Origin: Oscillospiraceae bacterium UBA6370
Lineage (GTDB): Bacteria; Bacillota; Clostridia; Oscillospirales; Oscillospiraceae
Reading direction: 5' to 3'
Assembly: GCA_002437735.1 (NCBI GenBank)
Contig: DJRC01000025.1
Location: forward strand, 1-22,029
DNA length: 22,029 nucleotides
Below, in pieces: positions 13,534 to 21,675 of this stretch. Made by a program: the position numbers and the translations under genes. The notes under the pieces are model-generated. The model did not search any database. It was given only the letters and a program-made list of their open reading frames with translations, and was not told the origin of the DNA. How positions within the stretch are numbered: position 1 is the first letter of the stretch; each line of letters starts with the position of its first letter.

Positions 13534-15864
13534 ATGAAGAAGAAACTGCTCAGCGCACTGCTCTGTCTCGCTCTGGCGCTCACCCTGCTGCCGACCGCAG
13601 TCCTCGCCGCGCCGACAAAGCTCAATCACATCGACCTCGTCATCGACCTGCCCAAGGCGGGCGACCCCAACGAGTGGGAGACCGAGGTCACCATCAAATC
13701 CATGAAAAGCGGCAACATCGACCTGCTCGCCAACGGCGCCGGCATCATGTACACCGAGTGGGAGGGCGACGACGTCGAGACCGACGACGGGCTCTACTTC
13801 CGCGCCGGCACGACCTATCTGGTGAACATCAAGCTGGCCCTCGACCCCTCCAAGGGCTACTGCGCCAACTATAAAACCGTCAGCGGCGAAAATATCGTCG
13901 GTCCCGACACCTTCTCCGCCACCGTCAACGGCGTGCCCGCCACCATCCGCACCAGCGCCCAGTATTATCCCACCCTGCAGGTCAGCCTGACCATCGAAGG
14001 CGAGCGCTATACCGAGGCAGAGAAGGAGGAACTCAACGCCGATCTGGCGCGGAAAACGGAGATTCTCCGGCAGGCCAAGCGTGCGATGGTGACACCCCGC
14101 ACGCAGGCCGTGGCAGCCACCAAGCAGCTCGAAAACTTCGTCACCGGTGTGACCGTCATGACCGACGCCTACCACGTTCTGGAGAACACCGGCAGCATCC
14201 GCACCCTCATTCTGGACACCGACCAGAGGATCACGGGGGACGGGACCTGCTTCTTCATCTGCTACGCAAAATACCTGAAGGAGCTCTGGCTCAGCGACAA
14301 GGTGGATGTCTATCAGTTCATCCAGGCGATGGATGACTACCTCTGGCTGCCCATCGCCGGCGTATACCGGTGGGAGAGGCAGAGCGACCTGCCCTTCTAT
14401 ACCGCCGAGACCGTGGTGTATATCCCCGAATCCGCCGTGCCCGCGCTCAAGGCAGCCCAGGCCCTGCGCGGCTATAAGATCCCCTACACCATCAAGACCT
14501 ACTCGGGCAATGACGTCTACGCCGCCCAGAAGGCGGGCGACGCCGCCGCGAAGGACAACTGGTGCACCGCCCACCAGTACAACCTGCAGATCCGGACGGC
14601 CGACCGCGTCTACACCTACGCGCAAGCCTGCCAGTACGCCCGGCGGTATTACTATTCCTGCTCCATCTGCGGCAAGTGCGAGTACAACGCGAAGCATGTC
14701 GCTCCCCATAACTCGGATACGGAGATCATGCTCAAGACAGAGAAGCTCGCCCACTCGGATAACGGCGAATATCCCACGGCGGAGGCCTACATCGGCGTGA
14801 ACGCCGCCGGAGAGCACGTCTACTGGCTCAGCTGCGAATACTGCGGCCACTCCTTCCGCTATCTCCAGCAGCATCTGACCGAGCGGGACCTTTACGCCTC
14901 CGGCGTGGATATGACCCTCGCGGAGTATCAGGCGGAGGCCAACGCCTCCCTGAAGTGGGAGGAAACGCAGGCGCTGAACACCAGCGAGCTGTATCCCGGC
15001 ACCTTCACGCTGCCGCAGAAGTCCGCCGCCAAGACCAGCACCTGGGCCGAGAGTGATGTGAACCTCGCGCTCAACGACGATCTGCTCGATACCGCCCTGC
15101 TCGGCAGCGACTACACCAAGCCCATCAGCCGTCTGCAGTTCTGCTCCGTGGCGGTGCGTCTGGCGGAAACGCTGACTGGCAAGAGCATCACGCCCGCCGC
15201 CGCGAACACCTTCACCGACACGAACAACGCCTACGTCCTCAAGGCCTATGCTGCGGGCATTACCACCGGGACTGGCGACGGCACCACCTTCTCCCCCAAC
15301 GAAACCCTAAACCGTCAGCAGATGGCGACCTTCCTCCGCCGCACGCTGCAATATGTGGAGAAGAACTCCAACTATTCCTACACCAGCTACACCTCCAAGC
15401 TCGCCTCCTACACGGATAGCGCGCAGGTGCAGAGCTGGGCAAGAGAGGCGATGGCGTTTATGAACGCGCTCGACCTTGTCAAGGGCACCACCGCCACCAC
15501 GCTCAACCCCAACGGCAAGTGCACCATCGAGCAGGCGGTCGCCGTGGCGGAGCGCAGCGTTTACGCCCACCAGATCGGCTGGTATCAAGCCGCGCCGGTC
15601 ACCAACGTCTATGAGTACGACGAGACCGGCGAGCTCGTGAACGAAGCCGGGACTTACACCTCCTTCGGCAGCACCAACGCCAGCCTCCATCCGGGCGATC
15701 TCGTCTGGATCACGGGCAAGCTGACCGGCGTGAGCGAGCTGCTCGCCGAAACCGGCGGCAGCGCGGCCGACTGCGTGTACTCCGCCTATCTTCCCGGCAT
15801 CAACCCATACACCGGGCAGACCATGTATCTCCACTATCGCGACCTTATCCCCGTCCGCGGGTAA
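13534..15864 (+). CDS. Exported SLH-domain surface protein with two cysteine knuckles
   Basis: This 776-residue secreted wall-associated protein has a signal peptide (about 1-25, ending AVLAA). The N-terminal domain (to about 130) is unrecognised. A weakly leucine-rich, BspA-like region with TLILDTD and KELWLSDKV follows around 230-330. A domain with two metal-knuckle-like motifs comes next: C376-C379-C382, and C434/C437 followed by G-H. The SLH domains at about 502-550, 558-608 and 624-680 show degenerate cores (ISRLQ, LNRQQ, CTIEQ) unlike the CTRG cores of its neighbour. An unusual ~90-residue tail after the last SLH ends the protein. AGGAGG lies 5 nt before the ATG. It is probably co-transcribed with the upstream SLH gene, and a strong terminator follows. 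Confidence 0.87.
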   Translation: MKKKLLSALLCLALALTLLPTAVLAAPTKLNHIDLVIDLPKAGDPNEWETEVTIKSMKSGNIDLLANGAGIMYTEWEGDDVETDDGLYFRAGTTYLVNIKLALDPSKGYCANYKTVSGENIVGPDTFSATVNGVPATIRTSAQYYPTLQVSLTIEGERYTEAEKEELNADLARKTEILRQAKRAMVTPRTQAVAATKQLENFVTGVTVMTDAYHVLENTGSIRTLILDTDQRITGDGTCFFICYAKYLKELWLSDKVDVYQFIQAMDDYLWLPIAGVYRWERQSDLPFYTAETVVYIPESAVPALKAAQALRGYKIPYTIKTYSGNDVYAAQKAGDAAAKDNWCTAHQYNLQIRTADRVYTYAQACQYARRYYYSCSICGKCEYNAKHVAPHNSDTEIMLKTEKLAHSDNGEYPTAEAYIGVNAAGEHVYWLSCEYCGHSFRYLQQHLTERDLYASGVDMTLAEYQAEANASLKWEETQALNTSELYPGTFTLPQKSAAKTSTWAESDVNLALNDDLLDTALLGSDYTKPISRLQFCSVAVRLAETLTGKSITPAAANTFTDTNNAYVLKAYAAGITTGTGDGTTFSPNETLNRQQMATFLRRTLQYVEKNSNYSYTSYTSKLASYTDSAQVQSWAREAMAFMNALDLVKGTTATTLNPNGKCTIEQAVAVAERSVYAHQIGWYQAAPVTNVYEYDETGELVNEAGTYTSFGSTNASLHPGDLVWITGKLTGVSELLAETGGSAADCVYSAYLPGINPYTGQTMYLHYRDLIPVRG

Positions 15865-15870
15865 ACAGAC

Positions 15871-15944
15871 ACCGAAAACCAACACCATCCGAAAGCGCGG
15901 AGGCCAACGGCCTCTGCGCTTCCTTTTCCTCTTCGGTTTTCGGT
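15871..15944 (+). terminator. Terminator of the SLH operon inside a larger perfect inverted repeat
   Basis: The inner hairpin pairs 15893-15905 with 15909-15921 (13 positions, one G-T wobble, loop AAC), followed by a T-rich tail. Outside it, ACCGAAAACC (15871-15880) is perfectly complementary to 15935-15944, enclosing the whole hairpin in a second stem. Confidence 0.8.
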
Positions 15945-15971
15945 CACTTCGGCGCAAATGCCCGACAGGGC

Positions 15972-16000
15972 TTGCGGGATGCGCCGCGGGATGATATGAT
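15972..16000 (+). promoter_or_regulatory. Promoter of the relQ-type gene
   Basis: TTGCGG (15972-15977), 17-bp spacer, TATGAT (15995-16000) with TGA before the -10. The -35 is weak (3 of 6). The start is near 16007, giving a 67-nt leader. It makes the longer in-frame start at 15972 impossible. Confidence 0.6.
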
Positions 16001-16073
16001 CAAGGCGGCACGCTGTGCCCGCCTCTCCGCCGTCACGCTGCGGAGAGAGAACCGACAAAGCCGAGGAAGCACT

Positions 16074-16826
16074 ATGGCATTGAAAAACAGCACCGACCGC
16101 GGCGCTTTGGAGCGCCTGCTGCTCTCGCGCCTGCCGCGCAAGGAGATCAGCACGCTCGTGCAGAGCTACACGCAGCCCTACCGTGAGCTGATGAGCTACT
16201 ACCGCTGCGCGATGATGGAGGTTGAGACCAAGTTCAACGTCCTCAACGAGGAGCTTTCGCTCCAATATGACCGCAACCCCATCGAGAGCATCAAAACGCG
16301 CCTCAAGTCCCCCGAGAGCATCGCCGAAAAGCTCCAGCGCCGCGGCTTCCCGCTGACGGTGGAGAGCATCGAGGAAAATCTCAACGACATCGCCGGCGTG
16401 CGCGTCATCTGCTCCTTCCCGTCGGATATTTACCAGCTCGCCGACGCCTTTCTGAAGCAGGATGACATCACGCTCCTCCAGCGCAAGGACTACATCGCCG
16501 CACCCAAGCCAAACGGCTACCGCAGCCTGCACCTCATCGTGGAGACGCCCATCTTCCTGCACGATCAAAAGCGCATGATGCGCGTCGAGGTGCAGTTCCG
16601 CACCATCTCCATGGACTGGTGGGCGAGCCTTGAACACAAGATCCGCTACAAGAAGGACCTGCCGGAGCTCGACCACGTCAACCTCGAGCTGTTCGAGTGC
16701 GCGCAGATGAGCGCGCAGCTTGACGCGCGCATGGAAAAGCTCCAGCGTCTCGCCGAGACCGCCGCCGCGGAGCAGCGTTCCGACAGCCGGTGGGGTGAGC
16801 GCCGGTCCGGCCCGCTCACGCGCTGA
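16074..16826 (+). CDS. relQ: Small alarmone synthetase (RelQ-type (p)ppGpp synthetase)
   Basis: This 250-residue single-domain synthetase should transfer pyrophosphate from ATP to GDP/GTP to make ppGpp or pppGpp in the cytoplasm, without the hydrolase and regulatory domains of Rel. Synthetase motifs are in order: NDIAGVRV at 104-111 with catalytic D105, KPNGYRSLH at 145-153, EVQFRT at 172-177 with the catalytic Glu, and WWASLEHKIRYK at 182-193. A helical C-terminus fits the tetramer-forming RelQ group. ATG 16074 has GAGG 7 nt upstream. It is monocistronic with its own promoter and terminator. The last ~15 residues are Arg/Ser-rich. RelQ-type enzymes usually respond to cell-wall stress by transcription. 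Confidence 0.9.
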   Translation: MALKNSTDRGALERLLLSRLPRKEISTLVQSYTQPYRELMSYYRCAMMEVETKFNVLNEELSLQYDRNPIESIKTRLKSPESIAEKLQRRGFPLTVESIEENLNDIAGVRVICSFPSDIYQLADAFLKQDDITLLQRKDYIAAPKPNGYRSLHLIVETPIFLHDQKRMMRVEVQFRTISMDWWASLEHKIRYKKDLPELDHVNLELFECAQMSAQLDARMEKLQRLAETAAAEQRSDSRWGERRSGPLTR

Positions 16827-16906
16827 GCGCCGTCATCCGGCTCGCCGGCGCTCCCATCCCGTTTTCCGTTCCATAAGCCGACAAGGCTTCCCTGCTTCGG
16901 CAGGCC

Positions 16907-16940
16907 AAGACCGACGGGAGCTCCCGTCGGTCTTTCGTTT
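16907..16940. terminator. Terminator between relQ and the AEC transporter
   Basis: A perfect palindrome AAGACCGACGGGAG / complement spans 16907-16934, giving a 12-bp stem with an AGCT loop, followed by TTCGTTTGCTTTT on the plus strand. It serves relQ and could slow transcription of the convergent AEC gene as well. Confidence 0.88.
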
Positions 16941-16975
16941 GCTTTTCTGCTCCCAATACGCTCCGCACCCCGGCA

Positions 16976-17893
16976 TCAGCCCACGAGGTACGCCCACAGC
17001 GGCAGCGTCAGCATGGAGAGCAGCGTCGTGAACACCACACAGCGCGTGGCGAACGGCGCATCGCTGCCGTACTTCGCCGCGAAGATGGCAGCGGTCGCGC
17101 CCGCAGGCATTCCGGTCATCAGCACGCTCACGCCCAGCGCCGTCGGCTCAAGGCGCAGCAGCGTCCCGATGCTCAGCGCCGCTGCGGGCAGGAGCGCGAG
17201 CCGCAGAACGCTGAAAAGCGCCGTATCACGATTGCAGATACTTTTAAGCGGCACGTCCACCAAAATGGTGCCGACGATGAACATGGTCAGCGCGGAGTTG
17301 CAGCTGCCGATGTACTTCACCGTATTGAGCACGACGGACGGAAGCTGCACCTGCGTGATCATGCAGAGCAGTCCTAAGTAGATGGCAACGAGGCAGGGGT
17401 GCGTCAGCACGTTTTTGACGACCTTCCGTTTGTCCACCGTCTCCCCCGCGACGAAGTAGGTCGTGCCGACCGACCACATCACGATGCGCATGGGAATGAG
17501 GAAGATGGAGGTGTAGAGCACGCCGACCTCGCTGTAGATGCCCTCGGCAATGGGGTTGCCGAGAAAGCCGCTCATCGGCACGATGGTGCAGTATTGCAGC
17601 ACCTTCTTCTGCTGCGCCGGATAGCGGTTATAGAGGAATCGGTTCAGCGCCAGACAGAGGAGCTGCATCACTACCGCACTCGCGAGCAGCGCGGCGCAGG
17701 CTCTGAGAATGTCCGCGTTGAAGTCGATGAGACAGGATTTGAAAATGTTGCAGGGAATGACGACGCTGATGCACAGGTCGGAAAGGCATTTTTTGCCGTT
17801 CTCGTCGATAACACCCTTTTTCTTCAGCAGCGCGCCGGTCAGCATCATCGCAAACAGCGTGAGCTGCAGGCTGCCAAGCTCTAAAATACTCAT
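16976..17893 (-). CDS. AEC-family (auxin efflux carrier / malate permease-like) transporter
   Basis: This 305-residue membrane protein has about ten hydrophobic segments in two halves, as in the AEC/PIN-like family (Pfam Mem_trans). Bacterial members move malate, malonate and other organic acids, or auxin-like compounds. The half-site signatures are visible: GVIDENGKKCLSDLCISVVIPCNIF near the N-terminus, PMSGFLGNPIAEGIY in the middle, and MTGMPAGATAAIFAAKYG near the end. I chose ATG 17893 (MSILELGS), with GAGGGG about 10 nt upstream. The ATG at 17941 has no RBS and would add a basic, non-conserved stretch. It diverges from a LysR-type regulator and is preceded by a foldable leader of about 188 nt, so two levels of control are possible. 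The substrate is not readable. Confidence 0.88.
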   Translation of the reverse strand: MSILELGSLQLTLFAMMLTGALLKKKGVIDENGKKCLSDLCISVVIPCNIFKSCLIDFNADILRACAALLASAVVMQLLCLALNRFLYNRYPAQQKKVLQYCTIVPMSGFLGNPIAEGIYSEVGVLYTSIFLIPMRIVMWSVGTTYFVAGETVDKRKVVKNVLTHPCLVAIYLGLLCMITQVQLPSVVLNTVKYIGSCNSALTMFIVGTILVDVPLKSICNRDTALFSVLRLALLPAAALSIGTLLRLEPTALGVSVLMTGMPAGATAAIFAAKYGSDAPFATRCVVFTTLLSMLTLPLWAYLVG

Positions 17894-18101
17894 ACCGCAA
17901 ATGCCCCTCTTTCGTAAAAACGCACCTTTCAGCCGGAGCATTGAACGGGAGGAGATTGCGTAAGCCCCCCTTCAACACTTCGGCTGAAAAGCAATATCCG
18001 CTCCAAGGCGCGCCTGTGTGTGGAAGTCAGAGCCGCGAAAAGGAGGCCGCCGCTCCGATATAGTCAGGCGATGCTTGGATCATGGATAGCATACCGCAAA
18101 T
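17891..18101. repeat. 12-bp direct repeat CATACCGCAAAT (two copies)
   Basis: Copies lie at 17891-17902, overlapping the AEC start codon, and at 18090-18101, overlapping the AEC -10. The promoter copy lies within GATA-N12-TATC (18085-18104), an imperfect dyad that could be a LysR-type box. Two exact 12-mers in 200 bp are unlikely by chance. Confidence 0.5.
17894..18081 (-). ncRNA. Candidate structured leader of the AEC gene
   Basis: The predicted transcript from about 18081 to the AEC start has two foldable parts. Domain 1: 18074-18079 pairs with 18002-18007, and 18065-18070 with 18011-18016, separated by a symmetric 3-nt internal loop and enclosing about 48 nt. Domain 2: 17989-17967 pairs with 17927-17949 over about 23 positions, mostly Watson-Crick with two wobbles and two mismatches. 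A T5 run follows 6 nt after domain 2, before the RBS. I do not recognise a known riboswitch class. It could also simply be operator DNA. Confidence 0.35.
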
Positions 18102-18116
18102 ATCTGCTCTTGTAAA
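18088..18116 (-). promoter_or_regulatory. Promoter of the AEC gene
   Basis: Minus-strand TTTACA (18116-18111, 5 of 6), 17-bp spacer, TATGCT (18093-18088, 4 of 6). The -35 overlaps the -35 of the divergent lysR-type promoter, a common arrangement for LysR-controlled genes. Confidence 0.5.
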
Positions 18117-18138
18117 ACTGTTTGAGTCGGTATAAGAT
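18110..18138 (+). promoter_or_regulatory. Putative promoter of the LysR-type gene
   Basis: TTGTAA (18110-18115), 17-bp spacer, TAAGAT (18133-18138), each 4 of 6. TATAAG at 18131 is an alternative -10 with a 15-bp spacer. The start would be near 18145, just before the AAGGAGG. Confidence 0.4.
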
Positions 18139-18167
18139 ACAGGAAAAAGCTGTAAGGAGGCCGTGTT

Positions 18168-19082
18168 ATGAACTTCGATTCGCTGGAATACTTCTCCGTG
18201 CTTGCGCAGGAGCGGAGCTTCACCCGCGCCGCCGAGCTCCTGCACATTACACAGCAGTCACTCTCATCGCACATTGCCGGCTTGGAGCGGGAGCTGAACT
18301 GCCAACTCATCGTGCGCCATATCCCGCTGGAGCTGACCTTTGCGGGGCAGACCTTCCTCCGCTACGCGGAGGAGCTGCGCCGTACACAGCACACCATGCT
18401 GCATGAGTTCTGCGACATTTCGGAAAATCAGAAGGGGGAACTGCGCGTCGGCGTCGCGTTCACACGCGGGCGTGCCGTCATGCCGCGCCTAATCGCCGCA
18501 TTCCAGCGCGAATACCCGAATGTAGAGATCACATTGGTCGAGGACTCCAACGATGCACTGCAAAAGCTGCTCCTCGACGGCGATATCGACCTTGCCATCG
18601 CCGATTTTTCCAAGGTGCCACAGGAGGTCGAGCTACGAGACTTTTACGACGAGCACGTTGTCCTCTGCCTGTCCGACGCACTGCTGAACCGCTGCGGCCT
18701 CGACCTCGCCGCGCACGAGGCGGCGCTGCGCGCGGGCGATCTGAGCAGCCTGCGCGACTGTCCCTTTGTCCTCGGCCATGCCGCAGACATCGGCGGGCGC
18801 ATCGGGCGCGAGCTGCTGCGGCGCTCCAGCGTAAAGCCCATCGTCAAGGCGACCTCAGAGAACATCGAAACACTGCTGGAGCTGTGCGAGCAGGGCATCG
18901 GCGCGTGCTTCAGTCCGGAAAATCTTGTCCATACGGCGCTGCGCGAGGAGCAGATCGCACATCTGCATCTCCTGCGTTTTGAAAATGGCGCGTCGTACCC
19001 CATTCGCTTCGGCTATCTCACGCGCTCGTATCAATGGAGCGTCATCGAGGCGTTCATCCGCATCGCGCAAGAAAGCATCTGA
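18168..19082 (+). CDS. LysR-type transcriptional regulator
   Basis: This 304-residue DNA-binding regulator has an N-terminal winged helix-turn-helix at about 1-60 with the standard family sequence (FSVLAQERSFTRAAELLHIT, then QQSLSSHIAGLERELN). The effector-binding domain from about 90 (GELRVGVAFTRGRAVMPRLI) has the periplasmic-binding-protein fold that senses a small molecule. AAGGAGG lies 7 nt before the ATG. It diverges from the AEC transporter with overlapping promoters, so the transporter is the likely target and its substrate or a related organic acid the likely inducer. No clear terminator follows. Confidence 0.93.
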   Translation: MNFDSLEYFSVLAQERSFTRAAELLHITQQSLSSHIAGLERELNCQLIVRHIPLELTFAGQTFLRYAEELRRTQHTMLHEFCDISENQKGELRVGVAFTRGRAVMPRLIAAFQREYPNVEITLVEDSNDALQKLLLDGDIDLAIADFSKVPQEVELRDFYDEHVVLCLSDALLNRCGLDLAAHEAALRAGDLSSLRDCPFVLGHAADIGGRIGRELLRRSSVKPIVKATSENIETLLELCEQGIGACFSPENLVHTALREEQIAHLHLLRFENGASYPIRFGYLTRSYQWSVIEAFIRIAQESI

Positions 19083-19265
19083 CGGCGTTTTCCCCCAATC
19101 TTCCAAAACCACGTTCTCGTCTCATCGTCTGTAAGTTCGCCTCGCCCTGTGCTTCCTTGCAGCGCGCCTCCGCCCTTCCGGCAGATGCGTTCCGTCTCGC
19201 CCCGCACAATGCCGCTGCGGCAGCAAGCGTCCCATAAAACGAAAGCTCTCTCCTCCGCAGCTGTA
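19083..19265. other. Intergenic stretch with no gene found
   Basis: Between the lysR-type gene and the feoA promoter I see only a small palindrome (TGCCG-ctg-CGGCA, near 19210-19222) and no supported ORF, terminator or Fur-like box. Confidence 0.5.
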
Positions 19266-19294
19266 TTGACAGACCACAGCGGGAATGTTACCAT
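19266..19294 (+). promoter_or_regulatory. Sigma-A promoter of feoAB
   Basis: Perfect TTGACA (19266-19271), 17-bp spacer, TACCAT (19289-19294) with TGT before the -10. The start is near 19301. I could not identify a Fur, DtxR/IdeR or MntR site by eye, although iron control is expected. Confidence 0.75.
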
Positions 19295-19326
19295 GAACAC
19301 ATCAAAAGCATTGGGAGAGAAAATAG

Positions 19327-19557
19327 ATGACACTTGATAGCTTGAAGGTCGGTACGTCCGCCGTTATTACCGCTGTGGGCGGAGACGGAGCCCTGCGCTG
19401 CCGCCTGCTGGATATGGGGCTGATCCCGCACACCCGCGTGACGCTCCAAAAGGTCGCGCCGATGGGCGATCCCATCGAGATCCGCGTGCGCGGCTACGAG
19501 CTGACGCTGCGCGTAGAGGAGGCTCAAAAGATCGAAGTGGAGGGTGAGCTGAAATGA
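19327..19557 (+). CDS. feoA: FeoA, ferrous iron transport accessory protein
   Basis: This 76-residue cytoplasmic SH3-like protein works with FeoB in Fe2+ uptake. The sequence fits the family along its length: a short N-terminus, RLLDMGLIPHTRVTLQKVAPMGDPIEIRVRGYELTLR core pieces, and an acidic C-terminus. The RLLDMGL and GDPIEI segments are the most diagnostic. GGGAGAG lies about 8 nt before the ATG. It is the first gene after a strong promoter, and its stop overlaps the feoB start by 4 nt (ATGA), so the two are made together. Confidence 0.94.
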   Translation: MTLDSLKVGTSAVITAVGGDGALRCRLLDMGLIPHTRVTLQKVAPMGDPIEIRVRGYELTLRVEEAQKIEVEGELK

Positions 19558-21542
19558 TCTTTGCACTCGTCGGAAATCAGAACTGCGGCAAAACGACTCT
19601 CTTCAACGCCCTCACCGGCTCCAACCAGCACGTCGGCAACTTTCCCGGTGTCACGGTAGATCAGAAGACGGGCGAGATCACAGATGAAAAAGGCTGCGCC
19701 GTGGTGGATCTGCCCGGCATCTACTCCCTGCGGCCCTATACGCAGGAGGAGATCGTCTCCCGCGATTTTATCCTCAACCAAAAGCCGGACGGCATCATCA
19801 ATATTGTGGACGCCACCAACATCGAGCGCAATTTGTACCTAACGCTTCAGCTGCTCGAGCTGCGGATACCGATGGTGCTGGCGCTGAACATGATGGACGA
19901 GGTCCGTTCCAACGGCGGCTCCATCGACGTGCAGAAGATGAGCGCCGCGCTCGGCATCCCTGTCATACCGATTGCGGCCGCAAAGGGCGAGGGCGTGAGC
20001 GAGCTGGTGGATCAGGCGATCGCCGTGGCCCGGAGCAAAACCCTGCCCAGGGTGACGGACTTCTGCGCAGACGATTCCGCCGTCCACCGCTGCATCCACG
20101 CCGTCACGCACCTGATCGCCGACCACGCCGACCGCATCGGTGTGCCGGCACGCTTTTGTGCAACAAAGCTGATTGAAGGCGGCGATGACCTCGCCGACCG
20201 TCTGGCGCTCGATCAGAATGAGCGCGAGCTGCTTGAGCATTGCATCGTGCAGATGGAGAGCGAAGCGGGGCTCGATCGCAACGCGGCGCTTGCCGATATG
20301 CGCTACACCTTCATTGAAAGCGTTGTGGCATCGTCGGTGGTGAAGTGCCACGAGAGCCGGGAGCACGCCCGCTCGATGAAGATCGACCGGTTTCTTACCG
20401 GACGGTATACGGCAATCCCCGCCTTTCTTGCCGTTATGCTGCTGATATTCTACCTCACCTTTCATGTGATCGGGCAGCGGCTGTCCGACTGGCTTGCGGT
20501 CGGCATTGACGCCCTTACCGCCACGGTGGACCATGCCCTGACCGCTTACGGCATTAACCCTGTGGTACATAGTCTCATCATCGACGGCATTTTTACGGGC
20601 GTAGGCAGCGTGTTGGTGTTCCTGCCTATCATCGTGACGCTCTTTTTCTTCCTCTCTATCCTGGAGGATACCGGCTACATGGCGCGCGTTGCATTTGTGA
20701 TGGACAAGCCTCTGCGTAAGATCGGCCTGTCCGGCCGCAGCATCGTTCCCATGCTCATCGGCTTCGGCTGCTCCGTGCCGGCCATCATGGCGACGCGCAC
20801 GGTATCGAGCGACCGCGACCGCAAGATGACCATCCTGCTCACACCTTATATGAGCTGCTCGGCGAAGATCTCCATCTACGCGTTTTTTACCGCGGCGTTC
20901 TTCCCGACGCACCGCGCGCTCGTGATGATCTCTCTGTATCTGCTGGGCATTCTGATCGGGATCGTCGCAGCCCTTATCATGAACTGGAGCACATTCCGCG
21001 GGAAGCCGGTACCGTTTGTTATGGAGCTTCCCAATTACCGTTTGCCGAGCCTCAAGAGCGTTGCGCTTCTACTGTGGGAAAAGGCCAAGGATTTTTTGCA
21101 GAGGGCCTTTACTGTAATTTTTCTGGCTACGATCATCATCTGGTTCCTGCAAAGCTTTGATATCAGGCTGAACGTGGTTGCCGACAGTGCCGACAGTCTT
21201 TTGGCTCTCATCGGTCGATGGATCGCGCCGGTGTTCGCGCCGCTTGGCTTTGCGGATTGGCGCTGCGCGACCTCCCTAATCTCCGGCTTCATTGCAAAGG
21301 AATCCGTCGTCAGCACGCTGGAGGTTTTGCTGGGCGGGGCCCCGCTTTTTACAATGTTCACCAACCGCTCCGCCGCGAGCTTCCTGGTCTTTACGCTGCT
21401 GTACACTCCGTGCATCGCGGCAGTGGCCACGATTCGGCGGGAATTCGGCTCAACCCTAAAAACAATAGGCATTGTGTTGATGCAGTGCTGTGTCGCATGG
21501 ATCGCAGCATCTGTCGTCTACGCCTTGATCGGTATCTTATGA
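19554..21542 (+). CDS. feoB: FeoB, ferrous iron transporter with GTPase domain
   Basis: This 662-residue inner-membrane Fe2+ transporter has an N-terminal G domain: G1 GNQNCGKT at 7-14, G3 DLPG at 52-55 and G4 NMMD at 112-115. The switch and GDI-like helical region runs to about 270. The membrane part then has two Gate domains, with conserved cysteine/glycine segments VPMLIGFGCSVPAIMATRT and MSCSAKISIYAFF, followed by FIAKESVVSTLEVL. G1 has Gln and Cys where many FeoBs have Pro and Ser (GNPNSGKT). The length is normal. Translation is coupled to feoA by ATGA. No FeoC follows. A truncated antisense reading frame abuts its 3' end. Confidence 0.96.
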   Translation: MIFALVGNQNCGKTTLFNALTGSNQHVGNFPGVTVDQKTGEITDEKGCAVVDLPGIYSLRPYTQEEIVSRDFILNQKPDGIINIVDATNIERNLYLTLQLLELRIPMVLALNMMDEVRSNGGSIDVQKMSAALGIPVIPIAAAKGEGVSELVDQAIAVARSKTLPRVTDFCADDSAVHRCIHAVTHLIADHADRIGVPARFCATKLIEGGDDLADRLALDQNERELLEHCIVQMESEAGLDRNAALADMRYTFIESVVASSVVKCHESREHARSMKIDRFLTGRYTAIPAFLAVMLLIFYLTFHVIGQRLSDWLAVGIDALTATVDHALTAYGINPVVHSLIIDGIFTGVGSVLVFLPIIVTLFFFLSILEDTGYMARVAFVMDKPLRKIGLSGRSIVPMLIGFGCSVPAIMATRTVSSDRDRKMTILLTPYMSCSAKISIYAFFTAAFFPTHRALVMISLYLLGILIGIVAALIMNWSTFRGKPVPFVMELPNYRLPSLKSVALLLWEKAKDFLQRAFTVIFLATIIIWFLQSFDIRLNVVADSADSLLALIGRWIAPVFAPLGFADWRCATSLISGFIAKESVVSTLEVLLGGAPLFTMFTNRSAASFLVFTLLYTPCIAAVATIRREFGSTLKTIGIVLMQCCVAWIAASVVYALIGIL

Positions 21543-21651
21543 CGGGCAGGTGCTGATCCTCAATACACTCCGGCTCAAAACCGGCGTGTACCAGGCTGAT
21601 TTTGAGTTCTTCGAGGTACCGGAGCTGTGCCATGTTGGTTTGATCGTTCAT
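21543..21651 (-). pseudogene. Truncated 5' fragment of an unknown gene
   Basis: A minus-strand ATG at 21651 has an excellent TAGGAGG 8 nt upstream. It opens a sensible N-terminus, MNDQTNMAQLRYLEELKISL, then HAGFEPECIEDQHLPVI. At about the point where feoB ends, the frame turns into an Arg/Ser-rich antisense shadow of feoB and runs to 21391. This looks like the 5' end of a gene cut off by a rearrangement. I do not recognise the family. It could alternatively be a real short gene overlapping feoB antisense. Confidence 0.45.
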
Positions 21652-21675
21652 TTCGAAATCCTCCTATAAAATGCG

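Noticed and set aside
19293..19337. 14-codon ORF (MNTSKALGEKIDDT) overlapping the feoA start
   Set aside because: Its ATG lies within the -10 and before the predicted transcription start, so it would not be on the mRNA.
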